A stretch of DNA of 64,000 nucleotides from Croceibacterium aestuarii (GCF_030657335.1 NZ_CP131039.1:1504501-1568500); one strand, 5' to 3'. Shown: positions 17,785-27,274, counted from the stretch's first letter. Notes: generated from the letters alone by a model not told the origin. Made by a program: numbers and translations.

Positions 17785-19224
17785 TCAATCCCCCGTGTAG
17801 ACAGTTTTGATCTGTGTGTAGAATTCGACTGCCGCAAAGCCCTGTTCACGCGGCCCGTAGCTCGATCCGCGCGTCCCGCCGAACGGAACGTGGTAATCGA
17901 CCCCCGCGGTGGGCAGGTTGACCATCACCATTCCGGCGCGCACGTTCTTGCGGAAGTCGCGGATTTTCGCCGCGTCGTTGGAAACGATGCCGCTCGACAG
18001 GCCGAAATCGCCCATATTGGCGACGGCGAGCGCTTCCTCGTAATTCTTGACCCGTACGGTAGAGACCACCGGGCCGAACACTTCCTCGCAGTTGATGCGC
18101 ATCTCGGGGTTGGTGTCGGCGATCACCGTCGGCTGCATGAAGAAGCCGGGGGTATCCAGTTCGATCTTGCCCCCTCCGGCGGCGAGCCGCCCGCCTTCGC
18201 CGGTGGCGATGTCGACGTAGCTCAGGTTCTGCTCGAACTGGCTTTCGCTCGAGGCCGGGCCGACCTGCGTGCCCTCGGCCAGCGCGGAGCCGACCTTGAG
18301 GCCTTTGGCCCGTTCGACCAGCGCGGCGACAAAGCGGTCGTGGATCGCGTCTTCGACAATGACCCGGCTCGAAGCGGTGCAGCGCTGGCCGGTCTGGAAG
18401 AACCCGCCGTCCGCGGCGATCGCCACCGCCTTGTCGAGGTCGGCGTCGGCAAGCACGACCAGCGGATTCTTGCCGCCCATTTCGAGCTGGACTCTCGCCT
18501 GGCGGGCGACTGTCGCCTGAGCGACCTGCGATCCCACGCCCTGCGAACCGGTAAAACTGATGGCGGCAACGTCCGGGTGGTCGACGATGGCCCGGCCGAC
18601 GTCGCCGCGGCCCAGGACGAGGTTGAACACGCCGGCCGGGACGCCCGCCTCGTCGAGCACCTCGGTCAGCGCCGCAGCCACCGCCGAGGTGATGTTGGCG
18701 GGCTTCAGAACGACCGTATTGCCGAAGGCGAGGGCCGGGGCGGCCTTCCATGCGGGAATCGCGATCGGGAAGTTCCACGGGGTGATCAGGCCGACCACGC
18801 CCAGCGCTTCGCGGTAGGTCGCGACATCGAGACCGGGGCGTGTCGATTCGAGCGTCTGGCCGTGGCGCCGCAGCGCCTCGCCGGCGAAATAGCGGAAGAT
18901 GCGCGCCGCGCGCAGCGTTTCGCCGAGGCCTTCGGCGCGGGTCTTGCCTTCCTCGCGGGCAAGCAGCTCGCCGATCTCGGCCGAACGGGCGAACAGCGCC
19001 TCGCCGGCCTTGTGCAGCACGTCGCTGCGCAGTTCGGGCGATGCGTTCGCCCAACCGGGCTGCGCTTGCTTGGCGGCCGCTACGGCCCGCGCGACGTCAT
19101 CGTCGCTGCCGTCGGGAAAGCGCGCGACGATGTCGTCGGTGTTCGAGGGATTGCGGCTTTCGAGCGCTTCGTCTGCGCCGGTCCATTGCCCGTCGATATA
19201 GTGGCCGAGAGTCTTGATATCCAT
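17785..19224 (-). CDS. xylA: 2-oxoglutarate semialdehyde dehydrogenase
   Basis: 479 residues of the aldehyde dehydrogenase family. It oxidises 2-oxoglutarate semialdehyde to 2-oxoglutarate, the last Weimberg step, with NAD(P). Catalytic C282 lies in TGQRCTASSR and the general base E248 in QLEMGGKNP; the cofactor segment ITPWNFP is at 147-153. ATG 19224 has an aggatt ribosome site. Position between xylX and xylB matches the Caulobacter operon, where the gene is called xylA; it is unrelated to xylose isomerase. Confidence 0.92.
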   Translation of the reverse strand: MDIKTLGHYIDGQWTGADEALESRNPSNTDDIVARFPDGSDDDVARAVAAAKQAQPGWANASPELRSDVLHKAGEALFARSAEIGELLAREEGKTRAEGLGETLRAARIFRYFAGEALRRHGQTLESTRPGLDVATYREALGVVGLITPWNFPIAIPAWKAAPALAFGNTVVLKPANITSAVAAALTEVLDEAGVPAGVFNLVLGRGDVGRAIVDHPDVAAISFTGSQGVGSQVAQATVARQARVQLEMGGKNPLVVLADADLDKAVAIAADGGFFQTGQRCTASSRVIVEDAIHDRFVAALVERAKGLKVGSALAEGTQVGPASSESQFEQNLSYVDIATGEGGRLAAGGGKIELDTPGFFMQPTVIADTNPEMRINCEEVFGPVVSTVRVKNYEEALAVANMGDFGLSSGIVSNDAAKIRDFRKNVRAGMVMVNLPTAGVDYHVPFGGTRGSSYGPREQGFAAVEFYTQIKTVYTGD

Positions 19225-19232
19225 GGTCAATC

Positions 19233-20357
19233 CTAAATCCTGTCTATGAGCCCGCGCGAGGCGAGATTGCGCACGAATGCGCCAATGCCGAGTTCCCACG
19301 GCGGCGCATCGCGCGAGGTGGTTACGGTGTTGGTCAGCCTGCCGATCCGCTGCGACGATATCGTCACGCGGTCGCCAAGCTTGTGGGTGAAACCGCCGCC
19401 CGGCGTGTCGCGGTCCTGCGTGGGCGCGAACAGCGTGCCGCAGAAGAGCACGAAGCCGTCGGGGTAATGGTGCTCCGAAAGCGTCTGCGCGACCAGGTCG
19501 AGCGGGTCGCGGCTGATTTCGCCCATCACGTTGGTGCCTTCGAGCCGGTAGCCTTCCGGCCCCTCGATGAGCAGGTCGACGTTGGCCTGCCGGACATCGT
19601 CGATACCGAAGCCGTCGTCGAAGAGGCGGATGAACGGGCCGATCGCGCAGCTCGCGGTATTGTCCTTGGCCTTGGACAGCAACAATGCCGAGCGGCCCTC
19701 GAAGTCGCGCAGGTTGACGTCGTTACCGAGCGTGGCCCCGACGACGTCTCCTTGCCGGTCCACGACAAGTACGACTTCGGGCTCCGGATTGTTCCAGGCG
19801 GAATCCGAGCGAACCCCGATCTCGGCGCCAGCTCCCACGGTCGAGAGGACCGGCGACTTGGAAAAGACTTCGGCGTCGGGCCCGACGGCCACTTCGAGGT
19901 ACTGCGACCACATGCCTTCGTCGATGAGAGCCTGCTTGAGTTCGGCCGCATCGGCGCTGCCCGGGACGACCGAGCGGATGCCCGCGCCGACCTTGTCTTC
20001 GAGCATCCGGCGGATCTCGGCCGCTTTCGCCGCATCCCCGCGGGCGCGCTCCTCGATCACCCGCTCGATCGCCGAAAGGGCGAAGGTCACGCCGCAGGCC
20101 TTCACGCACTGCAGGTCGATCGGCGAGAGCAGGCTCCACCCCTCTGGCAATCCGCCGTCGACCGGGCCGAGCTCGCGCCCGCCGTCGAACTGGCGCCGCT
20201 CGACGGCCCCGGCGACACTGGCTACTGTTTCGGTAAGGTCGAAAATTCGCCCCTCGCGAACGGCGATCACGCAGGGTCCTTCGGGCGAAAGGGCGCGCCC
20301 GATGAAACGACCGGACGCATAGTCCGGCGGCAGGATTTCCTGCAGCGCTTGACCCAT
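19233..20357 (-). CDS. xylX: 2-keto-3-deoxy-D-xylonate dehydratase (FAH family)
   Basis: 374 residues. The C-terminal half has the fumarylacetoacetate-hydrolase fold, with metal-ligand signatures in WNNPEPEVVLVV and GNDVNLRDFEGRSA. XylX-type enzymes dehydrate 2-keto-3-deoxy-xylonate to 2-oxoglutarate semialdehyde. It heads the minus-strand operon xylX-xylA-xylB-xylC-esterase-mutarotase and starts 21 bp from the shared operator at 20379. An aggagagg site lies about 12 bp before the ATG, slightly long. Assignment rests on fold plus operon position. Confidence 0.9.
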   Translation of the reverse strand: MGQALQEILPPDYASGRFIGRALSPEGPCVIAVREGRIFDLTETVASVAGAVERRQFDGGRELGPVDGGLPEGWSLLSPIDLQCVKACGVTFALSAIERVIEERARGDAAKAAEIRRMLEDKVGAGIRSVVPGSADAAELKQALIDEGMWSQYLEVAVGPDAEVFSKSPVLSTVGAGAEIGVRSDSAWNNPEPEVVLVVDRQGDVVGATLGNDVNLRDFEGRSALLLSKAKDNTASCAIGPFIRLFDDGFGIDDVRQANVDLLIEGPEGYRLEGTNVMGEISRDPLDLVAQTLSEHHYPDGFVLFCGTLFAPTQDRDTPGGGFTHKLGDRVTISSQRIGRLTNTVTTSRDAPPWELGIGAFVRNLASRGLIDRI

Positions 20358-20378
20358 TTGTGCTTCTTGCCCTCTCCT

Positions 20379-20394
20379 GTGATAGCGCTACCAT
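20379..20394. promoter_or_regulatory. LacI-type operator, divergent xylX / GH43 promoter
   Basis: GTGATAGCGCTACCAT, differing from the copy at 8217 only in its first base. It lies between the divergent xylX operon and the GH43 gene and so could control both. Confidence 0.82.
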
Positions 20395-20449
20395 AAGGAC
20401 GAGAATGGACGAGGGCAAGGGCGTTCGTTCGCCCTGGGGAGGATTTCAG

Positions 20450-22114
20450 ATGCGTGAAAACTGGGTCGTTGCAACGGGCGCCTTGGCCCTTCTTGCCGCG
20501 CCGGCGGCGGCAAACCCCGTGGCCAGCTTCTCGAGCATCAATTACCGCGCCGAGGGGCCCCGAACAGCTCCTGCCGAGCGTTATCGCAACCCCGTCCTCC
20601 CGGGCTTTCATCCCGATCCGTCGACGGTGCGGGTTGGCGACGACTTCTACCTCGTGACGAGCACCTTCGGCTGGTTTCCGGGCATCCCGGTATTCCACAG
20701 CCGCGATCTGGTGAACTGGGAACTGATCGGCCACGCGATCGACCGGCCGGGCATGCTCGATCTGACGGGAATGCACGCCGTCTCCGACGGGGTCTACGCG
20801 CCGGCGATTAGCTGGCACGACGGCACGTTCTATATCTTCAACACCTGCGTGCGCTGCGGGGGCAACTACTACGTCACGGCCCGGGACCCGGCCGGGCCGT
20901 GGTCGGATCCCGTGTGGGTACCGTTCGCCGGAATCGATCCCTCGCTGTTCTTCGACGACGACGGCAAGGTCTGGGTGATCAACAACGACCTGCCAGAAGG
21001 CGGCGAGACCTATCCCGGCCACCGCGCGCTGTGGGTGCAGCAGATCGACCTCGACCGGGGCCGGATGTTCGGCCCGCGCACGATGGTGGTAGATGGCGGG
21101 GTCGATCCGGCGGCCAAGCCGGTCTGGGCCGAGGGGCCGCACATCTTCAAGAAGGACGGCTGGTACTACATCAACGCCGCCGAGGGCGGCACGGCGGAAA
21201 ATCACTCGCAGACCATCTGGCGCTCGCGAAGCGTGACTGGGCCTTACGTGCCCGGCCCGAACAACCCCACGCTGACCCAGCGCGACCTCCCGGCGGATCG
21301 GCCCAACCGCGTCGAGGCCACCGGTCATGCCGACCTGTTCGAACTCGCCGACGGATCGTGGTGGGCGACCTTCCTCGCCACCCGCCCGTTCGCCGGGCAA
21401 TCGACGCTGCTCGGGCGCGAGACCTACCTGCTACCGGTGACGTGGCGCGACGGGTGGCCGACGATCCTTCCTCCCGGCGAGCCGGTGCCGGCCGTCGCTG
21501 ACCGGCCCGATTTGCCGGCGGGCAAGGAAGCCAACTGGCGCAGCTGGCACGCGGATTTCCGTGGCCCGCGCCTGTCCCCGGAGTGGATACAGCTTCGCAA
21601 TCCAGCGGACGTGCAATGGTACGCGCTCGATCGGGAACGCGGCGCGCTGCAGATCGTCGCCGGGAGCGACGCCGCGAGTACGCTGGCCAAGCCGCATTTT
21701 CTCGGGCGCCGGATGCGCGACCCGGTCGCGCAGTGGACCGCCCGCTTCGCGTTCGCGCCCGAGGCGCAGGGCGACTTTGCCGGATTGATGGCCTTCGCCA
21801 GCGAGGAGCATTTCTTCATGGCCGGAATCGAAGGCGGCAAGCGCGGCGCATACCTTGCCGTGCGATATCGCAACGGCTCCGGCGATCCGGCGAACGGCGC
21901 GCTGGTCGCTCGCGCACCGCTGCCCGATGCCTCCGAAGCAGTCGAACTCAGGCTGGCCATCGATCGCGGCACGGCAGATGTCTCATGGCGCCGCGCAGGA
22001 GGCACGACCTGGCAGCGTCTGGCGAGCGACGTCGACGTCGAGGGCCTAGCCTCGATCCACACGGGCCTTTTCACCGGCGTGACGGTCGGTCCCTACGTCT
22101 ATTCGGCGCGCTAA
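20450..22114 (+). CDS. GH43 beta-xylosidase/alpha-L-arabinofuranosidase
   Basis: 554 residues with a Sec signal peptide ending PAAANP. The five-bladed GH43 propeller shows the catalytic base D56 in PGFHPDPS, the pKa-modulating aspartate in AGIDPSLFFDDDG near 163 and the catalytic acid in VWAEGPHIF near 227. The C-terminal 190 residues form the beta-sandwich (DUF1349/XynB C-terminal) common in larger GH43 enzymes. ATG 20450 has a ggggagga ribosome site; an in-frame ATG at 20405 has none. It trims xylose or arabinose side groups and is driven from the operator-bearing promoter shared with xylX. It ends overlapping the stop of the convergent GH5 gene. Confidence 0.9.
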   Translation: MRENWVVATGALALLAAPAAANPVASFSSINYRAEGPRTAPAERYRNPVLPGFHPDPSTVRVGDDFYLVTSTFGWFPGIPVFHSRDLVNWELIGHAIDRPGMLDLTGMHAVSDGVYAPAISWHDGTFYIFNTCVRCGGNYYVTARDPAGPWSDPVWVPFAGIDPSLFFDDDGKVWVINNDLPEGGETYPGHRALWVQQIDLDRGRMFGPRTMVVDGGVDPAAKPVWAEGPHIFKKDGWYYINAAEGGTAENHSQTIWRSRSVTGPYVPGPNNPTLTQRDLPADRPNRVEATGHADLFELADGSWWATFLATRPFAGQSTLLGRETYLLPVTWRDGWPTILPPGEPVPAVADRPDLPAGKEANWRSWHADFRGPRLSPEWIQLRNPADVQWYALDRERGALQIVAGSDAASTLAKPHFLGRRMRDPVAQWTARFAFAPEAQGDFAGLMAFASEEHFFMAGIEGGKRGAYLAVRYRNGSGDPANGALVARAPLPDASEAVELRLAIDRGTADVSWRRAGGTTWQRLASDVDVEGLASIHTGLFTGVTVGPYVYSAR

Positions 22115-23106
22115 GGCTGCTCGGGCAATCCGAAGGCGGCCAGCATGCCGGGAATCCACTTGCCCGCTTCGTGGTCGTAAAACGGGAAGGTGTTGGTGTA
22201 AGCCCAGGCGCAGATGCCGATTCCGGTCGGGGCAAAGGCCTCGCGCACTGCGCGATGGTACGCCGCTCGCTCCGGGGGCGCGATGTATCCTTCGTAGGCG
22301 CCGGTCTCGCCCATGAAGGGCACCTTGCCCGTGCGCTCGACATAGGCGCGAATCTTGGCGACATCGCGCACCAGCCGCGCAGCATCATCCTCCGTGCCGT
22401 AAGAGCGGCCGATGGCGGGCGGCGGGTCGCCTGCCCAGGTCGCACCCTGATGGGTGAAATCGAACGGCTCGTAATAATGAAAGGTGGGATAGACGTTGGG
22501 ATCGTCGGGGAGCTTCAGCGTCGCCAGCGAATCGATTCCCGACCAGAACTCGCCGCCAATGATCACCGGGCGGTCGGGATTGGTCGCGCGGATTTCCGCC
22601 AACGCCGGATTGAGCGTCGCCAGCAGGTTGGCGTTGGTCAGCTTGTTGTGTGGTTCGTTCTCGATCTCGAACCACAGGCGATCGGTCGGGCGGTCGGCGA
22701 AATGCCCGGCCACTTGCCGCCAGATCGCTGCGAGCTTGGCGGAGTTTGCCGCCGGGTCGTCGTCGAGCGCGTCGAAGTGGTGGTCGTTGAGGATCACGTT
22801 GAGGCCCGCGCCGAGCGCCTGGTCGACCGCCTTGTCGACCTGCGCCATCCACTTCTTTTCGATGGTGTAGCCCGGCTCTGCGCCGGTCTTGTCCGACCAG
22901 CGCACGGGCAACCGGATCGTCTCGAACCCGGCGCGGGCAATTCGCGCGAAATCCTCCGCGCCGGCGTTGCTGACGCCGCTCTTGCCCACCTCGGAAACTT
23001 CGAAGCTGTTGCCCATATTGATGCATCTGCCCACCGGCAGGCTGTCGCCGGCAGAAGCGGGGGCGGCGAAGGCCAGCGAAGTGGCGAGCGCTATTAGATA
23101 CTTCAT
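22111..23106 (-). CDS. GH5 endoglucanase-like glycoside hydrolase
   Basis: 331 residues with a Sec signal peptide (cleavage near APASAG). GH5 signatures: GRCINMGNSFE at the start of the barrel, RLPVRWSDK near 65-73, acid/base E151 in WFEIENEPHN and nucleophile E267 in PFMGETGAYEG. This subfamily pattern fits beta-1,4-glucanase activity (cellulose, xyloglucan or mixed-linkage glucan). ATG 23106 has a ggagagag site and overlaps the 34-codon ORF upstream as ATGA. It is the last gene of the GH3-carboxylesterase-sORF-GH5 transcript. Confidence 0.88.
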   Translation of the reverse strand: MKYLIALATSLAFAAPASAGDSLPVGRCINMGNSFEVSEVGKSGVSNAGAEDFARIARAGFETIRLPVRWSDKTGAEPGYTIEKKWMAQVDKAVDQALGAGLNVILNDHHFDALDDDPAANSAKLAAIWRQVAGHFADRPTDRLWFEIENEPHNKLTNANLLATLNPALAEIRATNPDRPVIIGGEFWSGIDSLATLKLPDDPNVYPTFHYYEPFDFTHQGATWAGDPPPAIGRSYGTEDDAARLVRDVAKIRAYVERTGKVPFMGETGAYEGYIAPPERAAYHRAVREAFAPTGIGICAWAYTNTFPFYDHEAGKWIPGMLAAFGLPEQP

Positions 23107-23207
23107 GTCTCTCTCCGGTTGTTCCCATGGCGTCCGGCCCTCTGCGCCATGGCCGGGGCGGACGGCAGGCTGGCGAGCATGCAGAGCAGCAAGGCCAGCC
23201 GCCGCAT
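23103..23207 (-). CDS. 34-residue ORF consisting almost only of a signal peptide
   Basis: MRRLALLLCMLASLPSAPAM begins the product, which continues for 14 further, mostly polar residues ending RRET. It starts on the last base of the carboxylesterase stop (TGATG) and its own stop forms ATGA with the GH5 start, so translation could pass straight through all three genes. It has arginines, a hydrophobic core and an Ala-x-Ala site (AMA) like a Sec signal, but no mature domain. It may be a remnant of a deleted exported enzyme, a coupling peptide, or a true micropeptide. Confidence 0.45.
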   Translation of the reverse strand: MRRLALLLCMLASLPSAPAMAQRAGRHGNNRRET

Positions 23208-24703
23208 CAGAACGCCTCGCTGAAGGTGCAGGTCTCGGCGCGCGGCTTGCCCGGCGCCATGGCCGTGGCGGATTGGCCGAATTCGATCTGGCGCGGCTTG
23301 GCGGGCGTCCAGCGTTCCCACTTGGGCCGCACGGCGGAAATTGCGGTCTTGCCGTTGGGGTCGCCGCTGACCGCCAGCGCCGCCCAGTAATCCTGCATGG
23401 GCACGCCGCCGCCGACCGGCTTGCGCTCGAACACCCAGCCGATTTCGAAGGCATGGCTGGTCAGGCCGCCGTCCGGGCCGACATCGAACTGGTAGCGCCA
23501 CGTCGGCCAGCCGTTGCTTGCCAGCAGGTCCGCAAGGTGGTCGGTCGGGCAATGAAACAGCGCATCGGAGATGATACGCGTGGCGATTTTACCGCGCCGC
23601 GGGTCGGCCTGTTCTGCCTTGAATACCGCCAGCGCCGCAGCGCCTTGCCCGCCAAACATCGCCTGCGCGTAAGGCTTCAGGTTGGCTTCGTCGAACTGCT
23701 CGTTGGCAAACTCCACCTTGTTGGTGCCGAGGATTACCGGCTTCGGCTTGTTGGCGGCGATCAGCTTGTCGGGCGTGGCGGGCAGCACCTTGCCATCGAC
23801 GGTGGTGTGCAGGAAGATCATCCCGTTGCCGTGGGGCGGCTCCTCCAGCTGGTCCTCGATGGCGTAAAGCGCGATCGGCGATAGAGCGCGCATTTTCGCG
23901 AGGTCGTTACCGGTGCCGGCCTTTGCGGCGAACTGCTCGCCCAGCGCTTCGCCTTCGGCCAGGGTGCGAAAGGGGAGGCCGAAGCCGGGCGTGCCGCTTT
24001 CCATGATCGCCTCGTCGAACAAGCCCTGCGCGGCCGGCGCGGCGAGCAGCAACGAGACGTCCTGCGACCCGGCGCTCTCGCCGAAGATCGTCACGTTGTC
24101 CGGGTCGCCGCCGAATTTCGCGATGTTGTCGTGGACCCATTGCAGCGCGGCGATCTGGTCCATCAACCCGTAGTTGCCGCTCGACCCGCCCTGCTCTGCG
24201 GAGAGCGCGGGGTGCGACAGCCAGCCGAGCACGCCGAGCCGATATTGCACGCCGACCGCGACCACGCCCTGCGCGGTCAGGTCGGAATCCGCCGGACCCC
24301 CGCTCGCACCGGCGCGGTTCGAGCCGCCGTGGATCCAGACCATCACCGGGCGCTTGCCACTAAGGCCCGGCGTCTTGACGTCGAGCGTCAGGCAATCCTC
24401 GCTCGCGTGGAGCCACTGCGCGCGGTTCCACTCGGAGCTTTCGAGGTGCTGCAGGCAAGCCGGCCCGACGTCCATCGCCGCGCGAATCCCGTCCCACGGC
24501 ACGACTGGCTGCGGCGGCTTCCAGCGCAGATCGCCGGTGGGCGCGGCAGCAAAGGGAATCCCGCGAAACACCAGCGCATCGCCTGTGACTTCTCCGCGCA
24601 CCCGGCCACCCCCGACCGTCACGACAGGGTCGGCCGGGGCCTGCGCCGCGAGCGGGCATGCGAGCGCGAGTAACGCTGCGGCAGTGAGGCGCCTCAATTG
24701 CAC
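23207..24703 (-). CDS. Type B carboxylesterase (alpha/beta-hydrolase)
   Basis: 498 residues with a signal peptide (ACPLAAQA). The carboxylesterase-B fold shows FRGIPFAAAPTGDLRW, SEDCLTLDV, VMVWIHGGS (oxyanion hole) and the nucleophile serine in TIFGESAGSQ. Substrates could be feruloyl, acetyl or glucuronoyl esters on hemicellulose; the family is too broad to choose. The GTG at 24703 has ggagaagg at good spacing and overlaps the GH3 stop by 10 bp; a TTG at 24697 (TTGA overlap) is the alternative. Confidence 0.85.
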   Translation of the reverse strand: MQLRRLTAAALLALACPLAAQAPADPVVTVGGGRVRGEVTGDALVFRGIPFAAAPTGDLRWKPPQPVVPWDGIRAAMDVGPACLQHLESSEWNRAQWLHASEDCLTLDVKTPGLSGKRPVMVWIHGGSNRAGASGGPADSDLTAQGVVAVGVQYRLGVLGWLSHPALSAEQGGSSGNYGLMDQIAALQWVHDNIAKFGGDPDNVTIFGESAGSQDVSLLLAAPAAQGLFDEAIMESGTPGFGLPFRTLAEGEALGEQFAAKAGTGNDLAKMRALSPIALYAIEDQLEEPPHGNGMIFLHTTVDGKVLPATPDKLIAANKPKPVILGTNKVEFANEQFDEANLKPYAQAMFGGQGAAALAVFKAEQADPRRGKIATRIISDALFHCPTDHLADLLASNGWPTWRYQFDVGPDGGLTSHAFEIGWVFERKPVGGGVPMQDYWAALAVSGDPNGKTAISAVRPKWERWTPAKPRQIEFGQSATAMAPGKPRAETCTFSEAF

Positions 24704-27198
24704 GGCAGGACCTTCTCCGCGTCGGTCCCGAGCCGCACCTCGGCGAGCGCATAGTCTGCCGGACCGGTGGTCTCGAGAATGAACGGCGCGGTGACCTTGC
24801 TCATATCGGCGCCCTTCGATGCCAGGCACTTGAGCGGGATCCCGTAACGAACGAACGTACCGCTGGCGGGCAGCGTGACCGGTTCGCGCGAGCCGCATCC
24901 CGATCCCTCGCAGCGCAGCGCGACCGCCGCCCTCGCGGGCGCCTTGTTCACTTTTACCGTGAACAGCACCATCACGTCGGCATTGGTCTCGCGGCCGAGG
25001 TCGAGCGGATCGTGGCTGGACACCGCCAGTGCGGCGCCGCCGTCCTTGACCTCGATCCGGCGCGCGCCTTCCTGCACCGCGGCATCGGTCGCGGTGATGT
25101 GCGCCCGTCCACCGATGGCATCCGCCGGGACCGTGGTGATGCGCTTTTCCTCGGCGCGGTCGATGTTGCCGAGCACCAACGACCAGCTTGCGGTTGGAAC
25201 GCCCCTGGCGAAATAGATCCGCGCGTCGCCAGCTTTGCTGTCGGCGATTTCGGGCAGCGGCTTCCACGCCGCGCGCGGCGCAGCATAAGTCAGGCCGTAG
25301 CCGAAGGGAAAGAGTGCGCCATCGGCCATCGCCGGGGTCTTCGGCCAGGCTGCGGGGAGCTTGCCGGTGAAGTCGAACCGGGTCTTGCCCGCGGCATCGC
25401 CGATCAGCACGTCGGCCAGGCCTTTGCCGCCTTCGCTTCCGGGAAGCCACGCCACCACGAAGGCATCGGCGGCGTTGAGCGCCGGGTTCACGTAGAGCGG
25501 ACGGCCGGTGATCATCACCGCGACGACCGGAATGCCCTGCGCCCTGAGCTTCTTCATGGTGGCGTAGGGACCGGTGAGGTCGGCATCGAGTGCCAGCGTC
25601 GCGCGGTCGCCCTGGAACTCGGCATAGGGCTTCTCGCCGAAGACCACCACGGCCGCATCGGGCTTCTCGGAGAAGCTGCCATCGGGCGAGAGCGTCGCGC
25701 TGCCGCCGCCGGCCTCAGCGGCCTGCTTGAGGCCGGCCCATAGCGAGGTCGAGCCCGGGAACATCGCGTTGGTCAGACCTGTACCCTGCCACGAGATGGT
25801 CCACCCGCCCGAAGCGCGGGCGACGTCGTCCGCTCCTTCGCCGGCGACGAGCAGGCGCGCACCTGCCTTGAGCGGCAGCACGCCCTGGTTCTTGAGCAGG
25901 ACGAGCGACTTGCGCACCGCCTCGCGGGCGAGTTCGCGGTGTTGGGGAGAGCCGAGCACTTTCCAATCGCCGGCGAGCGGGCGGCTGGAGGGCTTGCCCG
26001 CCTCGAACACCCCGAGCCGGAACTTGACGCGCAGAATGCGCGAGACGGCATCGTCGATCCGCTGCATCGGGATTTCGCCCGCCTTGGCGCGTCTGAGCAG
26101 GTCTTCGTAGATCGCCTTCCAGCTGTCGGGCGCCATGTACATGTCGAGCCCGGCGAGCAGCGCCTGCGGGCACGCGCTGTTGGTGCAGCCCTCGACCTGG
26201 CCGTGCGCGTTCCAGTCGGAGACGACGAAACCGCCGAAACCCATCCGGTCCTTGAGCACGTCGGTGATCAGCGACTTGTTGCCGGTCAGCTTCTTGCCTT
26301 GCCAGCTCGAGAAGCTGACCATGACCGTGGCGACGCCGTTTTCGATCGCCGGGCCGTAGGGCAGGCCGTGAATGTCGCGCAGATCCTCTTCGGAAATCTG
26401 CGCATCGCCCTGGTCGACGCCGTCCTTGGTGCCGCCGTCGGCCAGGAAGTGCTTGGTCGAGGCGATGACCTTGTCGCGCGCCAGCAGGTTGGCCTGGTCG
26501 GGCGGCCCCTGCAGCCCGCGGACCATCGCCCCGACATAGGATGCGACGAGCTTGGGATCCGAGGAGTAGCCCTCATAGGCGCGGCCCCAGCGGTAGTCCT
26601 GCGGCACGGTGACCGTTGGCGCGAAGGTCCATTCCTGCCCGGTCACGCGCACTTCCTGTGCCGTTGCAGCGCCGATCCGTTCGATCAGGGCGGGATCGTG
26701 GGCGGCGCCGAGGCCAATGTTGTGCGGGAAAACCGTAGCGCCGATGATGTTGGCGTGGCCGTGAACCGCGTCGATCCCCCAGATGACGGGGATGCCTGCG
26801 CCCCCGTCGCGCTTGTCGACCGAGGCGAGGTAGAACGCGTCCGCCGCCTTGAGCCAGTCGGGCGCCGGCGCGAAATCGTTGCCGTTCGGGCCGCTGTTGC
26901 CGCCGACGAGGATCGAGCCGAGGTTGTACTCGCGCACCTCCTCGGGGGTGACGCAGCACAGGTCGGCCTGGATCAGCTGGCCGATCTTGTCCTCCAGCGT
27001 CATCGTCTTGAGCAGGTCGGCGATCTTCGCCTCGACCGCCGGATCGACGGGCACGGGATACTCGTACTTGGGCCAGATTTCGGGGTGGGCGACGGCATCG
27101 CCTTGCGCCGAAGCGGTATCGCCGGGCAAGGCATCCTGCGAACAGGCGTTGAGCAACAGCGCGGCACCGACCAGCGCGAATCGCAGCGGACGTTTCAA
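24694..27198 (-). CDS. GH3 exo-beta-glucosidase, lipoprotein
   Basis: 834 residues with a lipoprotein signal (LLLNACSQ). This is a different GH3 branch from the tandem pair near the left end: it carries GIDAVHGHANIIGATVFPHN, KHFLADGGT and a VVSDWNAHGQ nucleophile segment, the pattern of exo-1,3/1,4-beta-glucosidases, and a long C-terminal carbohydrate-binding-like extension instead of the fibronectin-III end. I start it at the TTG at 27198, which sits just after aggggagaag; an ATG at 27216 would include that sequence in the protein. First gene of a minus-strand operon with the esterase and GH5, opposite a LacI-type operator. Confidence 0.89.
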   Translation of the reverse strand: MKRPLRFALVGAALLLNACSQDALPGDTASAQGDAVAHPEIWPKYEYPVPVDPAVEAKIADLLKTMTLEDKIGQLIQADLCCVTPEEVREYNLGSILVGGNSGPNGNDFAPAPDWLKAADAFYLASVDKRDGGAGIPVIWGIDAVHGHANIIGATVFPHNIGLGAAHDPALIERIGAATAQEVRVTGQEWTFAPTVTVPQDYRWGRAYEGYSSDPKLVASYVGAMVRGLQGPPDQANLLARDKVIASTKHFLADGGTKDGVDQGDAQISEEDLRDIHGLPYGPAIENGVATVMVSFSSWQGKKLTGNKSLITDVLKDRMGFGGFVVSDWNAHGQVEGCTNSACPQALLAGLDMYMAPDSWKAIYEDLLRRAKAGEIPMQRIDDAVSRILRVKFRLGVFEAGKPSSRPLAGDWKVLGSPQHRELAREAVRKSLVLLKNQGVLPLKAGARLLVAGEGADDVARASGGWTISWQGTGLTNAMFPGSTSLWAGLKQAAEAGGGSATLSPDGSFSEKPDAAVVVFGEKPYAEFQGDRATLALDADLTGPYATMKKLRAQGIPVVAVMITGRPLYVNPALNAADAFVVAWLPGSEGGKGLADVLIGDAAGKTRFDFTGKLPAAWPKTPAMADGALFPFGYGLTYAAPRAAWKPLPEIADSKAGDARIYFARGVPTASWSLVLGNIDRAEEKRITTVPADAIGGRAHITATDAAVQEGARRIEVKDGGAALAVSSHDPLDLGRETNADVMVLFTVKVNKAPARAAVALRCEGSGCGSREPVTLPASGTFVRYGIPLKCLASKGADMSKVTAPFILETTGPADYALAEVRLGTDAEKVLPCN

Positions 27199-27258
27199 GA
27201 CAGCTTCTCCCCTCATGCCGCGCCATCCGTCCACCGGAATTGTCGCAACCAGAAACCT

Positions 27259-27274
27259 ATGGTAGCGCTATCAT
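27259..27274. promoter_or_regulatory. LacI-type operator, divergent GH3 / GH5 promoter
   Basis: ATGGTAGCGCTATCAT, the exact reverse complement of the copy at 8217. It lies between divergent GH3 and GH5 genes, 61 bp and 25 bp from their starts. Confidence 0.82.

Noticed and set aside
23103-23552. 150-codon version of the small ORF
   Set aside because: Everything upstream of the ATG at 23207 is a shifted frame of the carboxylesterase gene.
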